From an uncultured Acidobacteriia bacterium (GTDB lineage Bacteria; Acidobacteriota; Terriglobia; Bryobacterales; Bryobacteraceae), in NCBI GenBank assembly GCA_903925975.1, contig CAIYHG010000181.1, positions 1 through 64,000 on the forward strand: DNA of 64,000 bases, read 5' to 3'. Position numbers and translations under genes: made by a program. The notes beneath the pieces were generated by a model. The model made no database searches. It worked only from the letters and a program-made list of their open reading frames with translations, and was not told the origin of the DNA. This document shows positions 1-8,821 of this stretch, piece after piece; within the stretch, counting starts at the first letter, position 1; every line of letters begins with the position of its first letter.

Positions 1-68
1 CCGCCCGGGACATTCTCGAAAAGGTCACCCGCGCCCGCAGGAAGCTGGATAACCTTCAAAGCGTGTGA

Positions 69-716
69 AGCACTCCACTAGATCCGTTCTGCGGTTGCGG
101 CACCGCGATTCACGCCGCTGAAAGGCTCAAGCGGGAATGGATAGGGATTGATGTCACTCATCTGGCGATCTCTCTTATCGAAAAACGCCTAAAGGACGCC
201 TTTCCCGGAATCAAGTACGTAGTCCACGGAACGCCCGAAGACCTGGACGGAGCACGCGATCTAGCGGCGCGCGACAAGTACCAGTTTCAGTGGTGGGCTG
301 TTTCCTTGGTCAATGCTGTACCGTTCGCTGGCAAGAAGAAGGGGGCGGACTCCGGTATCGACGGGCTGATCTATTTCAAACCAGAAGGCAAGAGCACGGA
401 GAAAGCTATAGTTTCCGTTAAGGGCGGCGAAAACGTCAACGTCTCCATGGTGCGCGACTTGGCGCACGTCGTTGACCGCGAGAAGGCCAAGATCGGCGTG
501 TTTATTGCGCTGGCCGATTCCACCGGGCCGATGCGCACCGAAGCCGTCAAAGCGGGTTTCTACGAGACGCTATACGGCAAGTACCCCAAGATCCAAATCC
601 TGACAATCCGCGAGTTGTTCGAGGGCAAGCAGCCGAATATCCCGCTGATCGATTCGTCTGCATTCAAAAAAGCCCCGAAGGAAGCAACCGGGAGCCAAGA
701 CACACTGCAATTCTGA
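69..716 (+). pseudogene. 5'-truncated site-specific DNA methyltransferase remnant
   Basis: The frame is open from just after a TGA at 66-68 to the stop at 716. It begins abruptly with DPFCGCGT, the S-adenosylmethionine/catalytic-type motif normally found late in DNA-methylase proteins, followed by an IGIDVTHLAISLI segment and a downstream domain (KYQFQWWAVSLVNA...KKGADSGIDG) that resembles the nuclease-like tail seen in some N4/N6 methyltransferases. The N-terminal half, including target recognition, is missing. The 22 codons before the in-frame TGA (ARDILEKVTRARRK...) do not look like methylase sequence, so 66-80 is probably a junction with unrelated DNA. The first start codon the ORF track could use is a TTG at 306, far inside the domain. 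I read this as a dead fragment; a programmed or sequencing-error stop cannot be excluded. Confidence 0.6.
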
Positions 717-835
717 GAACGCCAGCAGCAACACAACAACCGGAACCGCCTTGCTGCCACCCACGCCGCACGGCGAACGCCTGGACCCACAGCCCCTCAT
801 TTTTTCGCGATCCCAATAGGCTTCTCTAATCTATA

Positions 836-865
836 GAAAACCGGGGGACAGAAAACCGGGGGACA
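836..865. repeat. Tandem 15-bp repeat GAAAACCGGGGGACA (x2)
   Basis: Two perfect head-to-tail copies are followed by GACCG. CCGGGGACAGACC-like motifs are common beside REP-associated (Y1) transposase genes in related genomes, but no transposase ORF is present here, so the mobile-element link is inference. Confidence 0.6.
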
Positions 866-1157
866 GACCGCACGTAACCCTCGCATCAGGGCGCGGCTGG
901 TCACTCACGAAGCCCGCGAGCGTCCGCCATGCGAAGCCGGTGACAGCCTTCTTGTCTAGTCTCATCTGCAACTTAACGGGAGCGCCTTGCACCCCCATGT
1001 TAGAGTAGAGCCGGATGATGGGTCGCACCTCACGGGGGTGCAGCCTGCGAGCGCCCGGCCGATTTGGCTTGGTTCATTCAGGCCTGATAGCTGTCCCTAA
1101 CGCGGGTTCGGCGGAACGCGCAGATCTCTACTCCACTGCTTGGGAATTCACCTGAGA

Positions 1158-1275
1158 TTGGGTTCGTTTTGTCACGGGCCGCAGTATGGCTCCGTGCCCC
1201 TTTTCAGCAGCTTGCAGCCGCTGAATGGGTTTGTTTCGTCAATTGTGTTCGGCTGCGGAATGGGTTTGTTCCGCC
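1158..1275 (+). repeat. Three TGGGTTYGTTT boxes
   Basis: Similar boxes occur at about 1159 (TTGGGTTCGTTTTGTC), 1225 (ATGGGTTTGTTTCGTC) and 1261 (TGGGTTTGTTCCGCC). Their GGG triplets start at 1160, 1227 and 1262. The repetition is visible in the sequence; its role is unknown. Confidence 0.5.
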
Positions 1276-1428
1276 CGATATTACGATATCGGCCCGGCAT
1301 GATGTCTGGGGCAACAAGGGGACGCTCACGTCGTCTTCCCTCGTTCAAGCGGAATGAGCCAGTACGGGCCGCGTTGATCTTGACCTGCTTCTTGAGGTGC
1401 GGGGAGCAGCCGGGCAGGGCCCGGCATC

Positions 1429-1467
1429 GCCGGCTGAGGAGCCGGCGACTGCACGCTGAAGGCGTGC
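1429..1467. repeat. Double-hairpin intergenic palindrome
   Basis: Two adjacent stems occur: GCCGGC-tgagga-GCCGGC and GCACGC-tgaag-GCGTGC. They lie in a noncoding gap 75 bp before the next gene and lack a T-tract. This looks like one of several dispersed palindromic elements in the window rather than a simple terminator. Confidence 0.5.
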
Positions 1468-1541
1468 GCCACAGGGCGGCTGAGTTTGTCACGTAGCCTG
1501 CCGCCGGGCGCCGCGGCGGGTGATTAGAATGAGAGGTGCTT

Positions 1542-2627
1542 ATGTCAGAACACATTTCCAGACGACAACTAATCGCGGCCGGAACTGCCGCGGCCGGAGT
1601 GTGTAGTTCCGGCAATCTTTTGGCCCAGGGCGCTGCGCCCGCGAAGGGGCAGGTCCCGCTTAAGAATGTTTGGGGCGAGGATTTCATGATGCAGTGGACC
1701 CCGCCTGAGAATGTCAAACGCGACCTGACGCCGGGGCCGACGCCCATCCGCATCAGCTGCGAAGCCTTTGGGCTCAGACTGCCCCGGGCCGGCAGGAGCG
1801 GGCCCGACCAGCCACAGAGCATCGGCGATGCGGTCAAGAGGGTACGGGACGGCGGATACTCCGCGGTTGAGGCTCCCACCAACGCGGTGAACGACCTTAC
1901 CGACTCGCAGATTCGGGAATTGCGCGCGGCGCTCCAGGAGTTCGACGTGGAGTTCTACACCATCCACGTATGGACGAATCTCACTCATCCCGACCCCGCA
2001 ATCAAAGAGCGAAACATACGGACGTACATCACCAATATCGAAGCGGCCGAACGGGCCGGGGTCAAGAATATCGTGATGCATACCGGGGGAGCCGACCCGC
2101 AGAATCAGGACAAGCCGCATCCCCTGAACTGGAGCCGGGCGCTGTGGGAAGAAGCAGTCGCCAATACCAAGAAGGTGATCGCGGCCACTTCGGGCAGCAA
2201 GGTGAACCTTGGATTTGAGGCGGTCAATTCCCATAACAACAACACTCCCCAGTCACACGTTCGCCTGAAGCAGGACGTGGGCAGCGACCGCGTGAAAGTG
2301 ACGCTCGATCCGACCAACATGTTCCATCCCGGCGTGTACTTCAGAAGCGCGGAACTGCTGAATACCTGCTTCGAGCTGCTGGGCGAGGATATCGTGGTCG
2401 CCCACGCCAAAGACATCCAATGGACGTCGATGACGCCGGCGCTTTCCGAAGGCTTCGTTCTCGGCGAAGGCGTGATGGATTATGAAGTCTACCTCACGCA
2501 CCTGAGCCGGCTGAAATACCCGCGCTGCCTCCTGATCGAGCATCTGAAGGATGCCGCGATGTACGAGAAGTCGCACGACTTTCTCAAGCAGACCGCCGCG
2601 CGACTTGGGGTGAAGCTATACGCGTAA
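1542..2627 (+). CDS. TAT-exported sugar phosphate isomerase/epimerase-like TIM-barrel protein
   Basis: The 361-residue protein starts at ATG 1542, five bases after an AGAGG ribosome binding site; the track start two codons earlier is a GTG. The N-terminus SRRQLIAAGTAAAG is a twin-arginine signal ending near LLAQG, so the folded protein is probably exported. The body matches the AP-endonuclease-2/xylose-isomerase-like TIM barrel: alternating beta/alpha segments with metal-binding type residues in NLGFEAVNSH, VTLDPTNMFHPG, VVAHAKDI and LLIEHLKD. Such proteins isomerise or epimerise sugars, and exported copies are frequent in Acidobacteriota and Planctomycetota. The substrate cannot be assigned. 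It appears monocistronic. Confidence 0.85.
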   Translation: MSEHISRRQLIAAGTAAAGVCSSGNLLAQGAAPAKGQVPLKNVWGEDFMMQWTPPENVKRDLTPGPTPIRISCEAFGLRLPRAGRSGPDQPQSIGDAVKRVRDGGYSAVEAPTNAVNDLTDSQIRELRAALQEFDVEFYTIHVWTNLTHPDPAIKERNIRTYITNIEAAERAGVKNIVMHTGGADPQNQDKPHPLNWSRALWEEAVANTKKVIAATSGSKVNLGFEAVNSHNNNTPQSHVRLKQDVGSDRVKVTLDPTNMFHPGVYFRSAELLNTCFELLGEDIVVAHAKDIQWTSMTPALSEGFVLGEGVMDYEVYLTHLSRLKYPRCLLIEHLKDAAMYEKSHDFLKQTAARLGVKLYA

Positions 2628-2725
2628 GGCGGGGAAGGCAGGGATAGACGGGAAGTGATCCCGCTATTGGCGCTTTCGTTCAACGGATGGCTTTCGTTGT
2701 GGGGTATAAGAGCTTGTTGAGCCCT

Positions 2726-2745
2726 GGCAGGCGAAACCGCCTGCC
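2726..2745. repeat. Palindrome GGCAGGCG-aaac-CGCCTGCC
   Basis: An 8-bp perfect stem with a 4-base loop lies between two convergent genes. It could end transcription in either direction, but no T-tract follows. The GGCAGGCG stem resembles dispersed intergenic palindromes typical of these genomes. Confidence 0.5.
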
Positions 2746-2790
2746 CCACCTGGCTGCGCAAGCGCTCGAGAATGCGTGGAGCCGCCGTGG

Positions 2791-3402
2791 CTAACTCCGC
2801 TTGCGCCGCCTTCTCTCCGCGAGGCACAGAAGGGCAGCGCCGCCCAGCATCGTGACCAGCGTTCCCGGCTCGGGCGCCAGAAACAACGGGTCGAGGGCCA
2901 GCGCACTTCCGTGGGTATCGGTGCGGAAAGGGGAACCCCGGCGCTCGTAGGCAAATATCACCTGACCGCCCGTGAAGGTGGATTCGACATTCACGAACTC
3001 CATCAGGAAAATGTCGCCGGATGACCAAAACTCCACGCCCCAGCTAGCCAACGCTTGGTCTGAGAACGGGTCGGTGAAGGTTCCGGCAAGGGCGATCCAC
3101 CCGAGGGAACCCAGATCCGGCCTGTATTGCGCGCCCGGAAAAGCCGATGGATTCGCAGCAGACGCCGTCACGGTAACGTCGAACGCAACCAGAGGCACAT
3201 TGATCCCTGTCTGTGTCGGCAATGTGGCTTGATCCACGGCGAACGAGCCCAAATATCTGCCGCCATCCGGCGCATCGAATACGCCGCCTGTGGGACTGAG
3301 ATTCGAGGCGGAAACGATCACGAAGTTCTGGACGGTTCCCGCCGGCGCCGATATCGTTAGCAAACCCAGCGCCGCAGCGAAGAGGAACGGTTTCGCTCGC
3401 AT
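2791..3402 (-). CDS. PEP-CTERM sorting-domain exported protein
   Basis: The 203-residue protein has an N-terminal signal peptide (MRAKPFLFAAALGLLTISAPAG). Its C-terminus has the PEP-CTERM architecture: an APEPGT motif, a short hydrophobic helix (MLGGAALLCLA) and a terminal basic cluster (ERRRRKRS). In known systems such a tail is recognised by exosortase, which processes the protein for the cell surface or exopolysaccharide matrix. The middle portion is beta-rich (GGRYLGSFAVD, VPLVAFDVTVTA) with no recognised catalytic motif. No exosortase gene is in this window. It is convergent with the preceding gene. Confidence 0.85.
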   Translation of the reverse strand: MRAKPFLFAAALGLLTISAPAGTVQNFVIVSASNLSPTGGVFDAPDGGRYLGSFAVDQATLPTQTGINVPLVAFDVTVTASAANPSAFPGAQYRPDLGSLGWIALAGTFTDPFSDQALASWGVEFWSSGDIFLMEFVNVESTFTGGQVIFAYERRGSPFRTDTHGSALALDPLFLAPEPGTLVTMLGGAALLCLAERRRRKRS

Positions 3403-3543
3403 AGAACACCTCCCGGTGTCGCAAGGGCCCGATGATTTACTCTACTCCTCAATACCGGGTTCCGTGCCCGGGATTTAGGGGGATTCAGGAGGGTAATCGC
3501 GACGGTTAGGAGGCGGAAACCGTCTCAGCCCGAAGATGTACCC

Positions 3544-3837
3544 TTGAGCGCCCCCGCGCCCTTCGGCACGGCCATCGCGCTCGCGAACGTTGCTGGCCAG
3601 GCGGGCGCCGTCGTCGTGGTGTTGCGCGATGAGAACGGCGCCAGTATCGCGCAGGGCAAGATTTCGCTCGATGCGCGCGGGCACGGAGCCCTGATGCTGG
3701 ATTCGGAGTTTCCGCAAACCGCCGGCCGGCGAGGCACAATCGAATTGCGGCGCCCTGCCGACGGTTGGGTCAGCGTACTGGGATTGCGGGCCGGACCGGC
3801 TTTCTCGCTGGCCTCCGTGCCGTCGATTGCGAAATAG
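3544..3837 (+). pseudogene. C-terminal fragment of a secreted beta-sandwich-type protein
   Basis: Only a TTG start is available and there is no good ribosome binding site. The translation (TAIALANVAGQAGAVVVVLRDENG...HGALMLDSEFP...RGTIELRRPADGWVSVLGLR) matches the repeated C-terminal module of large secreted proteins common in Solibacter-like genomes, where it ends a much longer polypeptide. The open frame upstream (GFRRVIATVRRRK) does not look like the rest of such a protein. I therefore call a 5'-deleted remnant; a short stand-alone protein is possible but less likely. Confidence 0.4.
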
Positions 3838-3876
3838 GCTGCGGAAGCGGCCGGGCGCCTGCGCCGTCAGTTTCTC

Positions 3877-4320
3877 TTACCCTGGCCTTGCGAGCATTGC
3901 GGGCCAGCCGGGCAGCGCCGTGATTCGCTGCGCGAGATGGCGGCTTACGTCTTTGTCGCGTGTGGCGATGTGTTGGATCAGCCATCCCCTCAGGAATTGC
4001 AGTACCTCGATACTGATGCCCACTTTCCCCGCGCGAAAACCGGCCCGCAAGTTAGCCGCCTCAACGGCAAAGCAATCGTGCAGGGCCTTGTGAGCCGCGA
4101 AATCCGGGTACCCTGCGTTGCGCATCAGCCGTTCCTCGGCGGCAAAATGCGTTTTCGTGTATTCGATCAGGCGATCAAGCACGCCATCGATCACCTGGTT
4201 CGCCGCGCCGCGCACCATCGCGCCGTGCAGTTCGTTCACTAGTTCAATCAGGCGGCTGTGTTGGCTATCGAGATCAGCGACGCCCACGCTGTACGCTTCG
4301 GTCCAGACAATTAGGGGCAT
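3877..4320 (-). CDS. Bacteriohemerythrin
   Basis: The 147-residue four-helix protein binds oxygen through a non-haem di-iron centre. The full ligand set of the family is visible: H21 (DLDSQH), H58 and E62 (THFAAEE), H77 and H81 (HKALH), H117 and D122 (QHIATRDKD). Length and spacing agree with single-domain bacterial hemerythrins, which serve oxygen sensing, storage or delivery in the cytoplasm. It is monocistronic; no chemotaxis domain is fused, although a chemoreceptor gene lies about 1.4 kb away. Confidence 0.92.
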   Translation of the reverse strand: MPLIVWTEAYSVGVADLDSQHSRLIELVNELHGAMVRGAANQVIDGVLDRLIEYTKTHFAAEERLMRNAGYPDFAAHKALHDCFAVEAANLRAGFRAGKVGISIEVLQFLRGWLIQHIATRDKDVSRHLAQRITALPGWPAMLARPG

Positions 4321-4613
4321 ACGCTGTGCTTATCGACCAAAACAGGAGAAAAGTGAGGGGACGGTTCGCCCGAAGGCCCCCAAATCCACCGGGGCTGGAA
4401 AACGGTTGGCGCGAAAAGGCAGGATTTCGAACGGACACTGGGCGCAGCCGCGAGGAATCTTCGCCCGCGGGTTTGCGGGTGGCACTCCAACACCCCGACG
4501 GCGGTGGTACCGTTGTGGCTAGCGGTTCGCAGTTTCGGGCGCCCCGAGATTACGCCGGCCCTCTGCCATGAACTAGCGTAGTCCGGGAGGTTCTTCATGA
4601 GGAGGACTAAGGA

Positions 4614-5600
4614 ATGTCTGCCAAAACTAAAATCGCGCTAAGCCTTTTCACTGTCTTGATGTGCTCTGTCTGGGCGATAGCGCAAGAAGAGCGGCCGCCG
4701 AAGCCGCCGGGCGTACCTGCGGGCCCGCTGGGCGAACCGCGGCCCTACCACCAGCGCAGCGGACGGCCGATCGTTCTCGCATGGGCCGATTACCGCAACA
4801 CGGGCCCCGGCGGATTGCAGCACGATTCCGTCAGCCACGCCATGGCCGTGATCGAACGCCTTGGCTACGAATCGGGCGCTTATGACACCTATATCCGCAC
4901 CGATTCGAACGTCATCTCCAAGCATCCGGTCGATACGAAAGGGAAACCGATTACCGCAAGCAGCCTGAATCTGGATCAGGTGGACGCCATCTTCTTCATA
5001 GGTCTCCGCGAGATCGAATTGACTGATTCGCAGAAGAAAGACCTGATGTCATTCATCAAAGATGACGGCAAGGGCATCGTAGCCGCGCATGCCGCCGACA
5101 CTGCCTTCATCGACGGGCAGGGGGCCTCGGACTACAAAGGCTGGCCGGAGTGGGGCAAGATGATGGGCGGGTGGTTCGTTCAGCATCCCTGGTACATCGT
5201 CGAGGCGCCAGTGATTGTGGAGAATCCGAATTTCCCCGGCGTCAAACACCTCCCCGCCGTGTTTCCTCTCGAAGAAGAGTATTACGAAACCAAGGATTTT
5301 TCGCGCGATGAGAGCGACGTCATCTTGCGCCTCGACACCTCGAAGCTGTCGAAGACCTCGATCTATGACGGAAAACCCCTTCGTCAGACCGACGGCGATT
5401 TCCCTTTGGCCTGGGCGAAGAACTACGGCAAGGGCCGTGTGTTCTACTGCGCCCTGGGACACAACACCGAAGAGTGGGATAACCCCCAGGTGTACCGAAT
5501 CTATTACGAGGCGCTTCGCTGGGCGTTGCGGCAGACGAACTACGAAGTCAAGCCGCACCCGCTCCCCGCCGCGGCGAAACCGGCGGCGCCGGCGCGGTAA
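4614..5600 (+). CDS. Exported ThuA-domain protein
   Basis: The 328-residue protein has a signal peptide (KIALSLFTVLMCSVWAIAQE) and a ThuA-like, class I glutamine amidotransferase-like fold. Recognisable parts are PIVLAWADYRN at the first strand, the FIGLREIELTDSQKK helix, GKGIVAAHAADTAF, WGKMMGGWFVQHPW, and a terminal GRVFYCALGHNTEEWDNPQVYRIYYEALRWAL motif typical of the family. A ribosome binding site (GAGGAGGACTAAGG) precedes the ATG. ThuA was linked to trehalose utilisation in rhizobia, but most bacterial members have no established reaction. The C-terminal tail is Pro/Ala-rich. A 9-bp hairpin follows the gene. Confidence 0.85.
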   Translation: MSAKTKIALSLFTVLMCSVWAIAQEERPPKPPGVPAGPLGEPRPYHQRSGRPIVLAWADYRNTGPGGLQHDSVSHAMAVIERLGYESGAYDTYIRTDSNVISKHPVDTKGKPITASSLNLDQVDAIFFIGLREIELTDSQKKDLMSFIKDDGKGIVAAHAADTAFIDGQGASDYKGWPEWGKMMGGWFVQHPWYIVEAPVIVENPNFPGVKHLPAVFPLEEEYYETKDFSRDESDVILRLDTSKLSKTSIYDGKPLRQTDGDFPLAWAKNYGKGRVFYCALGHNTEEWDNPQVYRIYYEALRWALRQTNYEVKPHPLPAAAKPAAPAR

Positions 5601-5637
5601 CGGCGAGCGCATCCGGCAGCGAGTAATCGGGGATGGC

Positions 5638-5660
5638 CGCGGCGTAAGAAGTACGCCGCG
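5638..5660. terminator. Hairpin between convergent genes
   Basis: A perfect 9-bp stem CGCGGCGTA-agaag-TACGCCGCG lies between the ThuA gene and the convergent chemoreceptor gene. There is no T-tract, so it may be a weak terminator or a dispersed palindrome. Confidence 0.4.
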
Positions 5661-5749
5661 ACCCGGAGTGGCTTGAGAACGGCGTCTTCAATCGGCGGCC
5701 ACCCGTGTTCGCCGGCAGTCGGCAATCCTCTGCCCTCTTCCGCAAGCGT

Positions 5750-7396
5750 CTAGATCTCTGCGTCGAGATCGAACGGTTTCAAGCCGGCGTTTACGGCTGC
5801 GGTGACGGGAACCGGCCGCGGGGCCGGCGCTCGGCCCACGGCAGCGCGTAAGGCCATGAGGCTGCGGCCCGCGCTGCTTCCGCGCGGCGCCGTGGCCACC
5901 GGCCGAGCGCCGGCCGGCAGTTTGCGCGAACCGGCGGCCCTGCCTTGCGAACATTCCGCGCCGCCTACCAACGCCGCCAGGCGCTGCACGATGCCCTGCA
6001 ATGCATCCGATTGCGCGTTCAACTCCGCGGCTGCCGAGGCTCCCTCTTCGGCGCTGGCGGCTGAGTTTTGGGTCACGTGCTCCATCTGCGCAATGGCTTT
6101 GGCAATCTGTTCGATTCCGCGCGCCTGCTCCCCGCTGCCCAGGCTCACTTCCTCTACGAGCGTCTTCACCTGCGCGGAGCCGTTCGTAATGGTCCGAACC
6201 CCTTCCGCCACCAGGTCCAGATTCCTGCTGCCCACCGTCGATTTCTCGATGGATTCCGCGATCAGGTCGGCGGTATCCCTAGCCGCTTGGGCGCTTCGCT
6301 GCGCCAGGTTCCGAACCTCGTCGGCTACTACCGCAAAACCCATGCCCGCTTCGCCGGCGCGGGCGGCTTCCACGGCGGCGTTCAACGCCAGAATGTTCGT
6401 CTGGAATGCGATTTCATCGATGACTTTGATGATCTTCGATATCTTGTTGCTCGAATCGGTGATGCCCTTCATGGACGTCACCATCTCGTCGAGCCGCGCA
6501 TTCGTGGCGGCCACCAATTCCGCCGTCCTGCCCATTTCGGCCGACGCCGCCCGGCTGTTTTCGGTATTCTTGCCGGCTATCGAATTGATCTCTTCGCTCG
6601 ACGCAGCCGTCTCTTCGAGCGACGCGGCTTGCTCGGATGCCGCCTGCGCCAGCGAATGGCTGGAAGCGGAAACCTGAGAGGCCGCGCTGGCGGTCTGCTG
6701 CGTGCCTTCGCCCAACTCGGCCACCGTCTGCCGCAGCACCCGGTTTATGCCGCGCAACGTAAAGCCGGAGGCGATGCCGACCAGCAGCGAGAGCGCGATC
6801 ATTCCCGTCATGGTCCAGCGGGATTGCGCTATTGATGTCGCCGATGCCTCTTTCACCTGCAACATGATCCCCTGCTGCAACTTAACCATTCGGTCCGCCG
6901 AAGCGTCGAGCCGCTCGATCACGGGCAACATTTCCCGGAACCGCAGCACGGCCGCTTCGGCCCCGCCGCTCGCGACCATCCGGTACACTTCCTGGTGATT
7001 GCGCAGGATCGTTTGCAGATCGGTTTGCATGCTCGCGCCCAACTGGCGCCCTTCGGCTGTCTGCAGGAGCGGGATAACCTCCTGCACTCCCTTTCCCATC
7101 TGAGTGGCGCTGTCCTCGAAGCTCTGCTTGTATTGATTGACTCTCGCCACATCTTTCAGTTGGCCGTTGAGGAGAATGCCCCGCTCATTCGCGACCAGTT
7201 GCGCGGCTCCCTTGGCGATCTCGCCCGCCAGAAACAGCTTTATGGATTGCTTGCCCACCAAATCTTCGATCTGCGCCGAGAGGCTGCTGATCCCCAGAAG
7301 CGAGACCAGCGCGACGGCCAGCGTGAGCGCCAGCGCGGCGCCAAAACTCAGAGACAGCTTTTTACCAATCGTCATCTGCGATTTCACCTGCTTCAT
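5750..7396 (-). CDS. Methyl-accepting chemotaxis protein with four-helix-bundle sensor
   Basis: The 548-residue chemoreceptor has TM1 at residues about 14-36 ([20 protein letters not shown]), a helical periplasmic sensor of about 160 residues (4HB_MCP type), and TM2 ([16 protein letters not shown]) near residue 200. The signalling domain contains the conserved hairpin tip [20 protein letters not shown] and [16 protein letters not shown]. After TM2 the chain runs almost directly into the methylation helices ([18 protein letters not shown]); a normal HAMP domain of about 50 residues is hard to place. It should signal to CheA/CheW encoded elsewhere. The C-terminal 80 residues are Arg/Ala/Pro-rich and lack a clear CheR-binding pentapeptide. 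Confidence 0.92.
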   Translation of the reverse strand: MKQVKSQMTIGKKLSLSFGAALALTLAVALVSLLGISSLSAQIEDLVGKQSIKLFLAGEIAKGAAQLVANERGILLNGQLKDVARVNQYKQSFEDSATQMGKGVQEVIPLLQTAEGRQLGASMQTDLQTILRNHQEVYRMVASGGAEAAVLRFREMLPVIERLDASADRMVKLQQGIMLQVKEASATSIAQSRWTMTGMIALSLLVGIASGFTLRGINRVLRQTVAELGEGTQQTASAASQVSASSHSLAQAASEQAASLEETAASSEEINSIAGKNTENSRAASAEMGRTAELVAATNARLDEMVTSMKGITDSSNKISKIIKVIDEIAFQTNILALNAAVEAARAGEAGMGFAVVADEVRNLAQRSAQAARDTADLIAESIEKSTVGSRNLDLVAEGVRTITNGSAQVKTLVEEVSLGSGEQARGIEQIAKAIAQMEHVTQNSAASAEEGASAAAELNAQSDALQGIVQRLAALVGGAECSQGRAAGSRKLPAGARPVATAPRGSSAGRSLMALRAAVGRAPAPRPVPVTAAVNAGLKPFDLDAEI

Positions 7397-7762
7397 TCGC
7401 TTTGGTTTCCGTTAGGACCGTGCCGGCGCCGCTGCCGCCGGACTCCGGCGCGTTTGCGGTCAGGCAAGCTCGCCGGCGGAAAACCTATTACACGTATCGG
7501 CGGGTGGATGCCGTTCCTATAGTGGCCGGCAAGAAGCAAGCGGGAAGCCGGGGGAATGTCCGGGGGCTCAGCCCGCGTGATGTGGCGCCGCATTCCGCCA
7601 AATCCCGCGGTCACGGCGCCAGCCCCAATACCGTTCAGTTAACGAGTGCGGCGGCGACGGAGCGGTGACGGGGCGCCGGCCTGACGGCCGGGGAACCCGC
7701 TGGGGAGCGGGTTCGCAGCCAAGAGTGGCCGCCCCACGCGGGTTGAGTGAACAGTATGGGGG
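7397..7762. other. Intergenic region with palindromes, no gene
   Basis: No supported ORF is present. It holds the upstream region of the chemoreceptor gene and, at the far end, the paired palindromes described separately. The short ORFs in the track here are Arg/Gly-rich shadows. Confidence 0.5.
7676..7714. repeat. Paired palindromes with GAACCCGCT/AGCGGGTTC stem
   Basis: CCGGCC-tgac-GGCCGG is followed at once by a 9-bp stem GAACCCGCT-gggg-AGCGGGTTC and then CGCAGCCAAGAGTGG. The second stem and the CGCAGCCA tail recur at 12042-12070, so this is a dispersed repeat family. Confidence 0.6.
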
Positions 7763-8635
7763 CTAGGGGAAAAGGGTGGCTGCCAGCTGCCCGGTGAGGC
7801 GATCCACGGTTGCTTCGTATTCGCTCCGGATCAGCTTCCCGTTTCCGGCCAGCCAGTCCTTCGTGCTGTGAGACGGGGATTCGCCCTGAATGCTCTTCAT
7901 GCCGTCGAGGTTACTCATGAGGCGGCCCATGGCCGCCATAAGCTCTCTCATCTTCGGCAGGTCCATAGGGTTGGGATGCAAGAGGTTCACTTTGGTCTGC
8001 GCCTCGGCAGCCGCCTCGTCCGAAAGTTGCTTCAGGCCCTGGGCCTGGCGCTCGAGCGCGGCAATATCCACGCCCTTGGCGATCAGCGCCGCTCCCATGA
8101 ACGCCCGAAGGTTTGGCTTGCCTCCCAGGAAGAAGAAATTGAAGGTGACTCCCACCACCCGGTCGGATGGGGTCAGCGTAGCGGCGTGCCGCTCGTTTGA
8201 GGTCATGAAGGCGGTGGCGCAGGAGGTGCGCGGCCTGAATTGGCGCTCCAAAGCATCGAGCAGAATCTTCCGCAGGTCGACGTCTTTCAGCGCGGCGATC
8301 ATTCCCGCCTGGAAGCTCTTGCTTTCGTCCACGGTCCTGGGCGTTCCCGCCATTCCGACGCCTCCGCCGATGCCGCCGATGGCGGTCCCCAGGCTAAAGG
8401 CGTCAAGCCATCCGCCCCAATCGGTGTGGTAAACCGCGGACATGGCCGGTCTTTCCACCGATCCCGCCTCAAAGATGAGTCTCCCGCCCTCGGGGCAAGT
8501 GAGCGCCGCGAGCGGCGGAATAGCGGGGGGCTGGCCGGAAGCGGGGTTTGGCGCGCAGAGGAACAGCGCCAATCCAGCAAGCGCCAGGCGGCGGAGTGGG
8601 GAAGGGAGGGCCCGTTGTGAATCGAAGCCAAGCAT
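7763..8635 (-). CDS. Secreted protein of unknown function
   Basis: I place the start at ATG 8635 (290 residues), because it follows a GGAAGG ribosome binding site and begins a typical signal peptide (RRLALAGLALFLCAPNPASG). The track's longer ORF adds 48 unlikely residues. The mature protein has short hydrophobic stretches (IGGIGGGVGMAG; VVGVTFNFFFLGG) and a helical C-terminal half (IAALERQAQGLKQLSDEAAAEAQTKVNLL...). No family is recognised. Two Cys are predicted in the mature chain (LTCPEGG, RTSCATAF), which could form a disulfide. It is divergent from the glycosyltransferase-like gene at 8822. Confidence 0.6.
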   Translation of the reverse strand: MLGFDSQRALPSPLRRLALAGLALFLCAPNPASGQPPAIPPLAALTCPEGGRLIFEAGSVERPAMSAVYHTDWGGWLDAFSLGTAIGGIGGGVGMAGTPRTVDESKSFQAGMIAALKDVDLRKILLDALERQFRPRTSCATAFMTSNERHAATLTPSDRVVGVTFNFFFLGGKPNLRAFMGAALIAKGVDIAALERQAQGLKQLSDEAAAEAQTKVNLLHPNPMDLPKMRELMAAMGRLMSNLDGMKSIQGESPSHSTKDWLAGNGKLIRSEYEATVDRLTGQLAATLFP

Positions 8636-8741
8636 ACTAGTAACGCCTTCCTTTCTCGGATTTAGGTACATTATGCGCCACTCTGCGGGCTTTTCAAGCA
8701 GGATCGAGCGAGCCCGGCTTGCGCCTGATTTCGGGGCCGAA

Positions 8742-8770
8742 TTGACCTCCGCGCGGACGGGTTGTACGAT
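8742..8770 (+). promoter_or_regulatory. Candidate sigma70 promoter for the 8822 gene
   Basis: TTGACC (8742-8747), a 17-base spacer and TACGAT (8765-8770) occur about 50 bp before ATG 8822. Spacing is ideal; the -10 is imperfect. Confidence 0.5.
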
Positions 8771-8821
8771 AGCGACCATGCACGCCCTTGTGGCAACTTC
8801 AGGAACGTCTTTCCCGGTCGC

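Larger units (their letters stand above)
717..1541. other. Gene-poor 0.8 kb stretch with repeats
   Basis: No convincing gene is seen. ORFs on both strands are short, mutually overlapping and lack ribosome binding sites. The stretch holds the tandem GAAAACCGGGGGACA repeat, three TGGGTTYGTTT boxes and a double-hairpin repeat. It probably represents decayed DNA between the methylase remnant and the next gene. Confidence 0.5.

Noticed and set aside
831-1028. 65-codon minus-strand ORF overlapping the tandem repeat
   Set aside because: It ends inside the repeat (SPGFLSPGFL is the repeat translated), has no ribosome binding site and matches nothing known.
1172-1882. 236-codon minus-strand ORF
   Set aside because: It overlaps the start of the well-supported isomerase-like gene in another frame and its composition is that of a shadow.
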